Source: Desulfobacterales bacterium (GTDB lineage Bacteria > Desulfobacterota > Desulfobacteria > Desulfobacterales > Desulfobacteraceae). From it: 6,971 nucleotides of DNA. The DNA lies in contig JAKSBO010000678.1 of NCBI GenBank assembly GCA_022361095.1, positions 1 through 6,971 of the forward strand. The letters are read 5' to 3'. The translations under genes and the position numbers were made by a program. Shown one piece after another: positions 1 through 6,370 of this stretch; the first letter of the stretch is position 1, and every line of letters starts with the position of its first letter. The notes beneath the pieces are model-generated. The model was not told the origin of the DNA. It did not search any database and saw only the letters and a program-made list of their open reading frames with translations.

Positions 1-1130
1 AAATCAAGGGCCTTGTGAAATGCCGCAATGGAACGTTTCAAATCATCGGTGACCTGGTTGCCGTCCAAAACCGTATCAAGCTTGAGTCCGCCGGAAAGAA
101 TAAATGCCGTGGTGATCACCTGGGTTGACCCGTCCCAGGACAAAGAGACCCGGCACTGCTCAACCAGGGGATGGCGGGTAAGGCATTGGGCATAATCATC
201 CGGGGTTACCATGCGTTCCTGGCTGATGATTTCCATGGGTGCGTACCGCCGGGCCAGGTTCATCTCATGGGGATTGCTGCGCCAGTAATCGGCCACATCC
301 GTTACCCCGGGGGCCAGCCGGGTGTATGGGTTGTATCCGATAAAATCAGTAAACAATTTGATGCGGTCCGCATCGCAGGCGGTTTCCAGAAAGGATTCGT
401 TCATGATGCGGTCGGCTTTATCAGAAAGCATGTCCAGCCCGAATCCCAGGATTTCCACAAGTACGGTTTCCAGATCTGAAACCGACCACTGTGTACGCTG
501 GGGAAACGCCAGTTTCAAGTCCGATAGCATGGCAAAACGAAAGCTGTCCCAGTCCCGTTGTTTCCAGTCAAAGTCGTCGGGACAGTCAGGCAGCTCGCCG
601 GGCAGGTTTTCCACCCGGCGTTGGGCTGACCAGTTCCCGTTTTCATCCTGGACAAAATCAAGCTTTAACTTCGGTTCAACGGCCTGGCCAGACGCTTTTT
701 GGGAAAAATCCCATTGTTTGGCAACCGGGTCCGGGGATGACATGGGATCGGACCATTGGGCCGGGAAGGTGTGATGTTGCACCAAATCAATGGCCGCCAG
801 GGTGTAGCTGATATCAATGAACAGTTTTTCATCTTCGGCGGAGACCTCAACCGAAATGGACTCCGGTGCGGCCTCGCCCTGGAGTAATTCCATAAGCCCT
901 GCCTGGATACGCTTCTGGGTAATCCGGCACAGGTAAGAATCTATGGGCTCGAATACCAGTTTTTTAGCACCGGCGCCGTATTCAGGGCGAAGCACCCGTT
1001 CATTGGCGCCCGTAAAAAGGAGCTGCTCGATCTGATCCCGGATATGTTCGGCACGGGATGCCACCTGCAATCCATCTGCCCCGACGGCCAACGGAAATTT
1101 CAAGAATTCTTTATTTTGCCGGATTTTCAT
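1..1130 (-). CDS. gp25-gpJ baseplate wedge fusion (partial, C-terminus beyond window)
   Basis: My own reverse-strand translation gives 376 residues from an ATG at 1130, open to position 1, with no stop; the C-terminus lies outside. Residues ~10-112 look like the GPW/gp25 family: an FPL start, a helix, then RPEYG (48-52), LVFEP (58-62) and paired strands (SISVEVS, 91-97; FIDISYTLA, 104-112). From ~200 on it resembles baseplate J/gp6 proteins: DLETVLVEILGFGLDMLSDK (219-238), the helix with NESFLETA (244-251), then VTPDDYAQCL (308-317) and a β-rich segment with a VEQCRVSLSW core (323-332). Residues ~115-200 are a Trp/Asp-rich linker. In contractile machines gp25 and gp6/J join in the wedge around the hub and nucleate the sheath, so a fusion makes structural sense. 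The usual gp25 EPR motif is not intact (see findings). The start is supported by AGGGGG (1141-1136), 5 nt upstream and overlapping the spike stop. The domain calls are by pattern, not a search. Confidence 0.82.
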   Translation of the reverse strand, partial: MKIRQNKEFLKFPLAVGADGLQVASRAEHIRDQIEQLLFTGANERVLRPEYGAGAKKLVFEPIDSYLCRITQKRIQAGLMELLQGEAAPESISVEVSAEDEKLFIDISYTLAAIDLVQHHTFPAQWSDPMSSPDPVAKQWDFSQKASGQAVEPKLKLDFVQDENGNWSAQRRVENLPGELPDCPDDFDWKQRDWDSFRFAMLSDLKLAFPQRTQWSVSDLETVLVEILGFGLDMLSDKADRIMNESFLETACDADRIKLFTDFIGYNPYTRLAPGVTDVADYWRSNPHEMNLARRYAPMEIISQERMVTPDDYAQCLTRHPLVEQCRVSLSWDGSTQVITTAFILSGGLKLDTVLDGNQVTDDLKRSIAAFHKALD

Positions 1131-1141
1131 TTGTACCCCCT
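1131..1141 (-). promoter_or_regulatory. Shine-Dalgarno for the gp25-gpJ fusion, overlapping the spike stop codon
   Basis: On the minus strand AGGGGG spans 1141-1136, includes the last two bases of the spike gene's TAG stop (1142-1140), and sits 5 nt before the ATG at 1130. It fixes the start of the fusion gene and implies that ribosomes finishing the spike can reinitiate on the wedge gene. Confidence 0.6.
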
Positions 1142-1955
1142 AGGTGCTTTTCACTGTAAAGGAGATGGTGGAGAACTCGCCCATGGGGATTGGCGGTCCT
1201 GACGGCCCCATGGATGTCGGATGGGTGTGCCCCGCATATATGCCCATAAAACTCTGCCCTTTGATCACCCCTTCTCCCCCGGCCCCGCCCAAATTAACGG
1301 CCATGGCATCCAGGGTAATTTCCCCAGCCCCCTCTATTTTCACGGAACCGTCTTTTAAGGTGATTTTAGCACCTGCAATCTCCTTGATGGTAATCGACGA
1401 ACCATCCAGTTCGATGGCGTTACCCTGTCTGTCTTCACATTTGAGGCGCTGGTTTTCAGCATCAAGGGCGATGGTTTCCCCTTGGGCGTTTTCGATGGTT
1501 ACATTGCCGGCAGCATCCATATCGATCTGTTGACCGCCATAGTGCTTGAGCTGAATTGATTCACAGCCGTCCTCATCGCTGATGGTGAAGACGGATCCCT
1601 TCGGCGTCTTTACCACGTGGGCATCCGGCGGCGTTATCCGGGCCTCTTGGGGCAGGTCATCATCCCGGCCGAAAAAAGTGCCTGTCCAGATGGGAAGGCT
1701 CGGGTCACCCGCCTCAAATTCCACCCAGACATGGGCATCGACTTCGGGAATGGTGATGGACCCCGCATCGCTGATGCCGCCGCCGGCAAAACAGGGCAGG
1801 GCCCAGTCGCTCTCCTGGTCCCCGAGCACCGCCGGAATCAGCAGGCGCAGCCGCCCCTTGCCCTCGGGATCTTCACGGTCAACTACCGTGGCCCGGTACT
1901 TGCCGTATCTTTTTGAGCTCAATAGTTGATATAATTTTTCCAGCCCTTGGTCCAT
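1140..1955 (-). CDS. Spike protein, gpV/gp5-like (baseplate assembly protein V, VgrG-tip type)
   Basis: 271 residues. It forms the central membrane-piercing spike that sits on the hub, probably as a trimer. Residues ~17-100 fit the gp5/VgrG OB-fold: YRATVVDREDPEGKGRLRLLI (20-40; G32 and G34 in the turn), the WALPCFAGGG turn (51-60), IPEVDAHVWVEFEAGDP (69-85) and PIWTGTFFG (88-96). Residues ~112-225 are short alternating strands with glycines and acidic turns (IDMDAAGNVTI, IALDAENQRL, IELDGSSITI, ITLDAMAVNL), expected of a triple-stranded β-helix. The C-terminus carries GHTHPTSMGPSGPPIP (242-257), a tip-like segment with H243 and H245. In Afp/PVC the spike is the C-terminal half of Pvc8; here it is a separate gene. 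The start at 1955 is supported by AAGGAAG (1970-1964), 8 nt upstream. Signal peptide and membrane segments are absent, as expected for a cytoplasmically assembled particle. Confidence 0.9.
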   Translation of the reverse strand: MDQGLEKLYQLLSSKRYGKYRATVVDREDPEGKGRLRLLIPAVLGDQESDWALPCFAGGGISDAGSITIPEVDAHVWVEFEAGDPSLPIWTGTFFGRDDDLPQEARITPPDAHVVKTPKGSVFTISDEDGCESIQLKHYGGQQIDMDAAGNVTIENAQGETIALDAENQRLKCEDRQGNAIELDGSSITIKEIAGAKITLKDGSVKIEGAGEITLDAMAVNLGGAGGEGVIKGQSFMGIYAGHTHPTSMGPSGPPIPMGEFSTISFTVKST

Positions 1956-1970
1956 GCACTCATCTTCCTT
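1956..1970 (-). promoter_or_regulatory. Shine-Dalgarno and spacer for the spike gene
   Basis: AAGGAAG (1970-1964 on the minus strand) lies 8 nt before the ATG at 1955. It is one of the better Shine-Dalgarno matches in the window and comes directly after the palindromic element, so the spike has its own good initiation site and need not depend on coupling to the hub gene. Confidence 0.6.
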
Positions 1971-1976
1971 TTATTG

Positions 1977-2116
1977 GTGATTGAACGAAAAGCCACCCAC
2001 CTGCGGCGTTGCATAAAAAATTTGCCAAATATTAAAATCGGGCCTCACAACCAGAAGGTTGCTCCGGTTTCAAATTTTTATGCGCCTTGCATCTGGGCAA
2101 CTTTTCATTCAATCAC
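1977..2116. repeat. Large imperfect palindrome between hub and spike genes (MITE-like or RNA stem-loop)
   Basis: The outer arms GTGATTGAACGAAAAG (1977-1992) and CTTTTCATTCAATCAC (2101-2116) are reverse complements with one mismatch (15/16). Pairing resumes inward: the left arm at ~2002-2024 (TGC, GGCG, GCATAAAAAATTTG) is nearly complementary to the right arm at ~2071-2091 (CAAATTTTTATGCGCC, TGCA), with 1-2 nt offsets. Near the apex, CAACC-AGAA-GGTTG (2048-2061) forms a perfect 5-bp stem with a 4-nt loop. The whole 140-bp tract can thus form one long interrupted stem. I found no clear target-site duplication and no open reading frame. It could be a miniature inverted-repeat element, a processing or attenuator hairpin in the mRNA, or a genome-wide palindromic repeat. 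All eCIS genes elsewhere in the window are packed tightly, so this 197-bp spacer stands out. Confidence 0.75.
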
Positions 2117-2152
2117 GGGGTGCCGCTCAGATACTAATTTGCCTGCTTGTGC

Positions 2153-3220
2153 TTATTTGCGGGCATTGCGCAAAAGGATAAAATTTTGCTCATACCCCCG
2201 GGCGCTGATTTGATGCGCCACTTCATCCACGTAATACCGGCCTGAATGGGTTTCACCAATCCCTTGGACCATGACGGTTTTTCCGGGATCCAGCACGGCG
2301 CCGTATGCCAGGCCGTCCAGGGTGCCCTTCGCCTTGATTTTCCACGCATTTTCCTCTGCCCTTGCTTTTGCTTCAGCCACGCCCTGGGCTGCCGGCAACC
2401 CATGCACGGGCACCTTCCACACAAAGGACCCTAATGCAACCGAGGTTTGATCGCAGGGTTCCGTGCCCAGCCGTTCCTGTTCGGGCGTTAATACCCGGCG
2501 TTCATAGTCCCGGTCATGGTAAACATCAACCTGCACGGCATCGGGTTTGTATCCGTCATCCAGCAGATTGAACGCCGGGCAATTGGTCTGCTCCCCATAA
2601 TAAATTAAAATGGGATTTTTATTTGCAGCATCCAGGCGGGGGGGGCCAAAATAAAAATTATCCTCACAAAGCCCCAGCTCAAAACCATTGGCCCGGGCCA
2701 GGCGGTTCATCAGCCGGATGTCGGTTTCATCCTGGTTTAGGCCGCAATGGCTGCCGCCGGTCCGGGCCTGGGCCGTGAGCCCGTACTCGGCCACAATTGC
2801 ATTGACCACATCCCCATCGGTCACGGGCTGGTTTGCATCCCCCCATACCCGTGTTTTATGTTCCCGGTCCAGCAAAATGGTCTTATCCTGTCCGGTTACC
2901 ACAATATGAGGCGATTCATTGCTGAATTCGATCTCTATTTGGACAATGTATCCTGAAAACAGCAATGTTTCTTCGCCATCCAGAACCGCTGTAACGGTAA
3001 GGGGCTTCCATGGGCGCAGCAACCCGGAATCAACAACCTGCCAGTTGCCGTCATCCTGGGAACGGGTTGTCCCGAAGGTGATACGGGCCATGGCCGGACG
3101 GCTGCGGTGGATGTTCACTTCGGCCCGGACCAGGGCGTCGGCCAGGCCGTCAATGGGTTCCCCGTCAATGGTGACAATACAGTTCGGCGCTGCGGCATAG
3201 GCTTGGGATGGTTCAGGCAT
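2153..3220 (-). CDS. Baseplate hub, gpD/gp27-like (N-terminal half of Pvc8/VgrG)
   Basis: 355 residues. It probably forms the trimeric hub that carries the spike and connects to the tube through the LysM/gp53-like protein. Family features: an N-terminal β-rich part with ITFGTTR (47-53) and LLFSGYIVQIEIEF (86-99); RVWGDANQPVTDGDVVNAIV (124-143), corresponding to the gpD segment that binds the next subunit; NQDETDIRLMNRLARANGFEL (162-182), matching the VgrG/gpD pattern of an acidic residue, a helix with RLA and then a Gly; and the terminal HSGRYYVDEVAHQ (325-337) ending near FILLRNARK (347-355), typical of gpD C-termini. It lacks an OB-fold and β-helix, which occur in the following spike gene. 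Its length agrees with stand-alone gpD proteins. The start at 3220 is 7 nt after the LysM gene stop, with a rather distant AAAGGG (3237-3232, 11 nt spacing), so the start is less secure than the others. Confidence 0.9.
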   Translation of the reverse strand: MPEPSQAYAAAPNCIVTIDGEPIDGLADALVRAEVNIHRSRPAMARITFGTTRSQDDGNWQVVDSGLLRPWKPLTVTAVLDGEETLLFSGYIVQIEIEFSNESPHIVVTGQDKTILLDREHKTRVWGDANQPVTDGDVVNAIVAEYGLTAQARTGGSHCGLNQDETDIRLMNRLARANGFELGLCEDNFYFGPPRLDAANKNPILIYYGEQTNCPAFNLLDDGYKPDAVQVDVYHDRDYERRVLTPEQERLGTEPCDQTSVALGSFVWKVPVHGLPAAQGVAEAKARAEENAWKIKAKGTLDGLAYGAVLDPGKTVMVQGIGETHSGRYYVDEVAHQISARGYEQNFILLRNARK

Positions 3221-3227
3221 GGCGCGG

Positions 3228-3512
3228 TTAACCCTTTATCTTGTTCGGGTCGATCCCCGGAATCACGATGGTTTGACCGGCATAGCCGCCCATGCAGAAA
3301 TCGGCTGCGGAACGGATGTCCGGATTGGCATCCAGGATCCGCCACCAGGCCGACGGATCATTATAATAGTAAGCCGCAATCTGATCCAGGCGCTGCCCCC
3401 CGGTCACGGTATGCTCAAGCAGTCCGTCCAGCGTCTCTATGGGGCGCTGGGGCAGGCGCTTGTTTTCGCTGTTGTCACAAAGTTTTTGATACCTGGAGGT
3501 TTTAAATATCAT
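3228..3512 (-). CDS. LysM-domain / gp53-like baseplate protein
   Basis: 94 residues from the ATG at 3512. Residues ~33-86 fit a LysM/gp53 fold: EHTVTGGQRLDQIAAYYYND (33-52), then SAWWRILDANPDI (54-66) and GQTIVIP (79-85). LysM-like proteins of this kind (T4 gp53, the P2 gpX type and the C-terminal part of Pvc7/Afp7) sit at the hub/tube interface and are not expected to bind peptidoglycan there. Here it is an independent small protein just downstream of the tube initiator. An alternative TTG start at 3518 would add two residues (M-P), but the GGGAG Shine-Dalgarno (3524-3520) lies 7 nt from the ATG and abuts the TTG, so the ATG is preferred. The stop is 7 nt before the hub start. Confidence 0.88.
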   Translation of the reverse strand: MIFKTSRYQKLCDNSENKRLPQRPIETLDGLLEHTVTGGQRLDQIAAYYYNDPSAWWRILDANPDIRSAADFCMGGYAGQTIVIPGIDPNKIKG

Positions 3513-3524
3513 TGGCAAACTCCC
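3512..3524 (-). promoter_or_regulatory. Shine-Dalgarno that decides the LysM protein start
   Basis: GGGAG (3524-3520 on the minus strand) sits 7 nt before the ATG at 3512. The same site would be only 1 nt from the alternative TTG at 3518, which is too close for efficient initiation. This supports the ATG start. Confidence 0.55.
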
Positions 3525-3525
3525 G

Positions 3526-4131
3526 TCAGATGTTGTTCGCTATATGCGTCCCGGGGTCAAGGTGGTGTGCGGCGATCATGGCAAGCTGCCGCACTTGCTC
3601 TGCGGCATAAAGGGGATGGTCTTCCAGCACCGTAAGCGTCAGGTCCACCCTGGCACGGTAGGGAATCAGTACCGGAAGAAATGCCTCGTTATTGATGCTG
3701 CACCGGGTCAGGCGGCAGGGAATGATACGCGTACCCCACACAAACAAAAGGGTGGGCAGTTTTTTATGTGTGATCTGCCCGGTCTTTTTCAGGACGGTCA
3801 GCAGTTTTAAGACCCCTTGGGATTTGGATGACTGCAGGGTGGCCATGCGCTCGATGACATCAATCTGGGGCTGTACGCCCAGTGCCGCGGCAAGGCCGGT
3901 ATCATCATTCATCCGGTCCGTTGCATCCAGCAAAAATTCCAGGGAAAACGTGACATCGTCGGCAACCGTTCCCAGGCTGCCGGTTTTATCCGGATCTTTT
4001 TTCTGAGATTGTGACTTCTTTGACGGTTCGCTGGTGCTGCGGCTGAACGTAATGTTTTCCGGATTAAATTCAAACCCCAGCAGCAGGGGCGTGTAGTCAG
4101 AGTATTCGATCAAGGCTCCCTTGGTCGGCAT
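3526..4131 (-). CDS. CIS tube-initiator protein (CIS_tube N-terminal domain type; Pvc7/Afp7 N-terminal half)
   Basis: 201 residues. It resembles the contractile injection system tube-protein N-terminal domain (the Pvc7-type baseplate-to-tube adaptor, functionally like T4 gp48/gp54). Characteristic stretches: GFEFNPENITFSRS (19-32), the family's FNP turn followed by a strand; VTFSLEFLLDATD (60-72), matching the L.FDTT-like strand; LPTLLFVWGTR (125-135); and ALIPYRARVDLTLTVLEDHP-like segments (L155-P173) with the RA-V-L pattern typical of these tube folds. Residues 33-58 (rich in S, K, D, P) are likely a disordered loop. The C-terminal tail (~175-201) ends without a LysM domain; the LysM unit is instead encoded by the next gene, 13 bp downstream. 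GAGG (4140-4137) lies 5 nt from the ATG and inside the preceding coding region. The start codon is 1 nt after the upstream stop, suggesting coupling. No signal peptide is seen. Confidence 0.85.
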   Translation of the reverse strand: MPTKGALIEYSDYTPLLLGFEFNPENITFSRSTSEPSKKSQSQKKDPDKTGSLGTVADDVTFSLEFLLDATDRMNDDTGLAAALGVQPQIDVIERMATLQSSKSQGVLKLLTVLKKTGQITHKKLPTLLFVWGTRIIPCRLTRCSINNEAFLPVLIPYRARVDLTLTVLEDHPLYAAEQVRQLAMIAAHHLDPGTHIANNI

Positions 4132-4132
4132 A

Positions 4133-4378
4133 TCAACCTCGTTTTTTCAATGACTGTTCGATGCGCGAAACGATCTGTTCGGCAATGGTGTTATCATTGG
4201 CCGGCATTTTGATTTCGATATCCCCAAGGGCCATGGCCTCCACCCGCCCCCGGCAATGGGCATCCTGGTAATTAATCCGCAAACCTGCACTTTTCTCCCG
4301 CACGAGCCGGGCAATACGGCCGGCCTTAGACCCAAGTTCAGCAGGCAGTTCAATGACCAGGTCGTCAATGCGGATCAT
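4133..4378 (-). CDS. Small 81-residue protein of unknown function in the eCIS operon
   Basis: I do not assign a function. 81 residues from the ATG at 4378; the ATG overlaps the ATPase TGA by 4 bp (ATGA), and its own stop is 1 nt before the tube-initiator start. The N-terminus is IDDLVIELPAELG (4-16), a β-strand followed by the helix SKAGRIARLVREKSAG (17-32). Then come an Asp/His/Cys-containing loop and two short strands (~37-59). The C-terminus TIAEQIVSRIEQSLKKRG (64-81) is a basic amphipathic helix. A longer reading upstream to 4504 would overlap the ATPase and has no justification, whereas AAGG at 4392-4389 (10 nt spacing) supports this start. A small protein with a similar strand-helix start can occur beside the ATPase in eCIS clusters, by my recollection, so a scaffold or assembly role is possible. 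This is inference. Confidence 0.7.
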   Translation of the reverse strand: MIRIDDLVIELPAELGSKAGRIARLVREKSAGLRINYQDAHCRGRVEAMALGDIEIKMPANDNTIAEQIVSRIEQSLKKRG

Positions 4379-5724
4379 TGGATAAACGCCTTGAGTTCGC
4401 CGAGACTGGATAAAACCACCTCTTTTCCCTCCTTGCACATTTCCACATATGCGGCCCGGGCCAGATGGCGGTTGCCGATCCGGGCATTGCCGCCTGCCGC
4501 GCAACAGGCGGCATGGAGGATGATGTTGCGAATCTGGGCGCCGGTTAGGGCGAGGGACTCACTGAGCCGGGAGAGATCCACCTCCTCTGCCACGGGGGCT
4601 TTGGGCGGCAGCAGCTTTTTCCACAGCTTAAGGCGCGCATCCGCATCCGGGCGCACAAACTCGGCACTCATCTGGAAGCGCCGGGCAAAGGCGGGATCAA
4701 GATGCCGCCGCAGGTTGGTGGTCAGAATGCAGGGGCCCTGGTGGGTTTCCATCCGGCTCAGCAGGTGGCTGACCTCCATGTTTGCGTACCGGTCCCGGGC
4801 ATCCCGGACCTCGCCGCGCTTGCCGAACAGGCTGTCGGCCTCGTCAAAAAGCAGAAGGGCTTTTCGGCCGCCGGCCGCCTCGAAAAGGGCACTGAGGTTT
4901 TTTTCGGTCTCCCCGATGTATTTGCTGACCAGCAGGCCCAGATCGACCCGGAAACAGGGATAATCAAGTTCGTTGGCAATTACGGCTGCGGCAAAGGTTT
5001 TCCCGGTCCCCGAGGGGCCGCTGAACAGCGCCACCGGACCGCCGGAGACGCAAGCCCCCCACTGTTCCTGAACCCGGCGGCCATGGCGGACAAAATGGAT
5101 GAATTCATCCAGGATCATGCGGCAGCTTTTGCTGATCACCAGGTCATCCAGGGTGCCCGGTTGATGAATATGGGTTGCGCCGGCAATTTGGGGCACCAGA
5201 TTTGTCCGGCCTTGGCTTTGCAAAAAAGAGATAAAGGTGCTGGTGGGTGTTATGGGCGCATAAAAGTCGTCTGTGCCGCGTTTTAAAATCCCGTGGGTGA
5301 AAAGCGGGGCATTGGGGTCCAATTGTGCGCGCAGCAGGGGGATTTCCCGGGTGTTCAAAAAAAGCAGCTCGGCAATTAACGCACCGCAGGGGGCCGGGGA
5401 ATTGATGCCGGCTTGAAGATTGTGAATCAGCCATCCCGCCTGGGGGTTAAATTGGGGGGCCGCTGCAAACATGCAGATCTCCAGGTCAATGTCCGAAAGG
5501 GCATGTTTGCCGGCAAATTGTTGCCAAACCGGGTGGCTGCGAAGTTCGGCAATCTTTTCCTGACACCTGTTCAGCCGGTTTTTCATCTCATCGTCAGGCA
5601 GCTTGCCCTTGCGTATCTGCGCCAGACACCGGCAGACCGTCTCCACCCGGTCCCATTCCCGGGAAAGCAGGCGGGTCAAGGATGCATTGTTGTCAATGGC
5701 CCATGCAGGATCAGCACATCTCAT
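4375..5724 (-). CDS. AAA+ ATPase, Pvc15-type eCIS assembly/cargo-loading ATPase
   Basis: 449 residues. The N-terminal ~1-200 (mostly helical, WDRVET, CRCLAQ, VWQQF, LEICMFA, LIHNLQAG) is the family-specific region; the ATPase core is ~205-430. All key elements are present: Walker A GPSGTGKT (236-243); pore-loop-like SKYIGETEKN (267-276) with aromatic Y269; Walker B ALLLFDEAD (289-297; D294, E295); sensor 1 N337 in ILTTN; arginine fingers R348/R349 in FARRF; and sensor 2 R399 in LTGAQIRN (393-400). The enzyme therefore looks catalytically intact. In PVC/Afp systems Pvc15 is reported to be needed for assembly and for effector loading; the classical-clade pore loop is compatible with peptide threading. 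No membrane segment is seen. It follows the cap gene by 4 bp, with GGAA (5735-5732) 7 nt from the ATG. It overlaps the 81-aa gene by 4 bp. The exact partner or substrate is not visible. Confidence 0.92.
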   Translation of the reverse strand: MRCADPAWAIDNNASLTRLLSREWDRVETVCRCLAQIRKGKLPDDEMKNRLNRCQEKIAELRSHPVWQQFAGKHALSDIDLEICMFAAAPQFNPQAGWLIHNLQAGINSPAPCGALIAELLFLNTREIPLLRAQLDPNAPLFTHGILKRGTDDFYAPITPTSTFISFLQSQGRTNLVPQIAGATHIHQPGTLDDLVISKSCRMILDEFIHFVRHGRRVQEQWGACVSGGPVALFSGPSGTGKTFAAAVIANELDYPCFRVDLGLLVSKYIGETEKNLSALFEAAGGRKALLLFDEADSLFGKRGEVRDARDRYANMEVSHLLSRMETHQGPCILTTNLRRHLDPAFARRFQMSAEFVRPDADARLKLWKKLLPPKAPVAEEVDLSRLSESLALTGAQIRNIILHAACCAAGGNARIGNRHLARAAYVEMCKEGKEVVLSSLGELKAFIQ

Positions 5725-5728
5725 AACA

Positions 5729-6370
5729 TTATTCCGGTTTTACAATTTCAGTAACGTCGGGTGTCTGGTTGTCAATTACTTGCCGGGGATCGGTGCCATG
5801 GGGCGGCTTTGGATAATGGCGGACCTGAACCACGCGGGTTTCCGGGGCCTGGGGTGCCCCGGCCGGATCAATGGTGACCGGTACCAGGGCAAGCTCGCAT
5901 CCCACCGAAAGACGGTAGGCGGTATCGGGCTGGGCGGACCAGATCTTGTTCATGTGGTCCTCGTCCACGTTTTTAAGCATGAGCTGAATGCTTGCATACA
6001 CCCGGCCGTCCCGGCGCCGCAAGGTGACTGAGGGGTTCTCATGCATCACACGCAGCACTTCCCCCATTAATCTCAACTCATTTTCGCCTGCCGAGATATT
6101 GGCTTCGGCATCGGCGACCCCAAAGGGTGTGATCAGGCAATGGAGCCTGACGGTGGGCGTGTCCAGGGGATGAACATCGGCTGTATTGGGTGAAATCTGT
6201 GCGTTGTATACAAAAATGCTTAACTGCTGATCAGACCCGGTCAGCTCATCCTGGGTTTGTTTGGGCGCACCGATGTTGATGCGGTTTTCATCAATCCCGT
6301 TGATGTGCTGTCCCAGCAGCCTGCGTAACGCCAGGACCGCCTCGGACAATCCCGAAGGATTTAGTGCCAT
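5729..6370 (-). CDS. DUF4255 protein, Pvc16/Afp16-type tube terminator/cap
   Basis: 213 residues. It is recognised as the Pvc16 N-terminal-domain family (DUF4255). Shared pattern: an N-terminal helix (SGLSEAVLALRRLLG, 6-20); β-strands with SIFVYNAQISPNT (51-63) and VRLHCLITPFG (74-84); the helix GENELRLMGEVLRVMHENPS (95-114); VYASIQLML (124-132); and the hallmark MNKIW (140-144) followed by YRLSVGCELALVPVTID (152-168). In Afp16/Pvc16 this family caps the distal tube and sheath end and sets final particle length. Length agrees with stand-alone members. The C-terminal ~30 residues after ID (170-213) are Pro/Gln-rich and may be flexible. The start at 6370 shares 1 nt with the preceding stop (TAATG) and has GGGAGA (6382-6377), 6 nt upstream, giving tight coupling with the disordered upstream gene. 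Confidence 0.9.
   Translation of the reverse strand: MALNPSGLSEAVLALRRLLGQHINGIDENRINIGAPKQTQDELTGSDQQLSIFVYNAQISPNTADVHPLDTPTVRLHCLITPFGVADAEANISAGENELRLMGEVLRVMHENPSVTLRRRDGRVYASIQLMLKNVDEDHMNKIWSAQPDTAYRLSVGCELALVPVTIDPAGAPQAPETRVVQVRHYPKPPHGTDPRQVIDNQTPDVTEIVKPE

Noticed and set aside
171..811. Plus-strand open frames over the wedge gene
   Set aside because: They overlap the minus-strand gp25-gpJ fusion, which shows clear family patterns; the plus-strand proteins look like antisense shadows.
1977..2116. Rho-independent terminator
   Set aside because: The apical stem is only 5 bp with no following T-run on the coding strand, and the long stem is not GC-rich; it resembles a palindromic repeat more than a terminator.
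1971..2155. Sigma-54 or sigma-70 promoter in the hub-spike spacer
   Set aside because: A TGGCA...TGCA stretch on the minus strand has 2 nt too many between the GG and GC elements for sigma-54, and no -35/-10 pair had acceptable spacing.
4133..4504. Longer 123-residue version of the small protein starting inside the ATPase gene
   Set aside because: It would overlap the ATPase by 130 bp with no supporting Shine-Dalgarno, whereas the ATG at 4378 gives the typical ATGA overlap.
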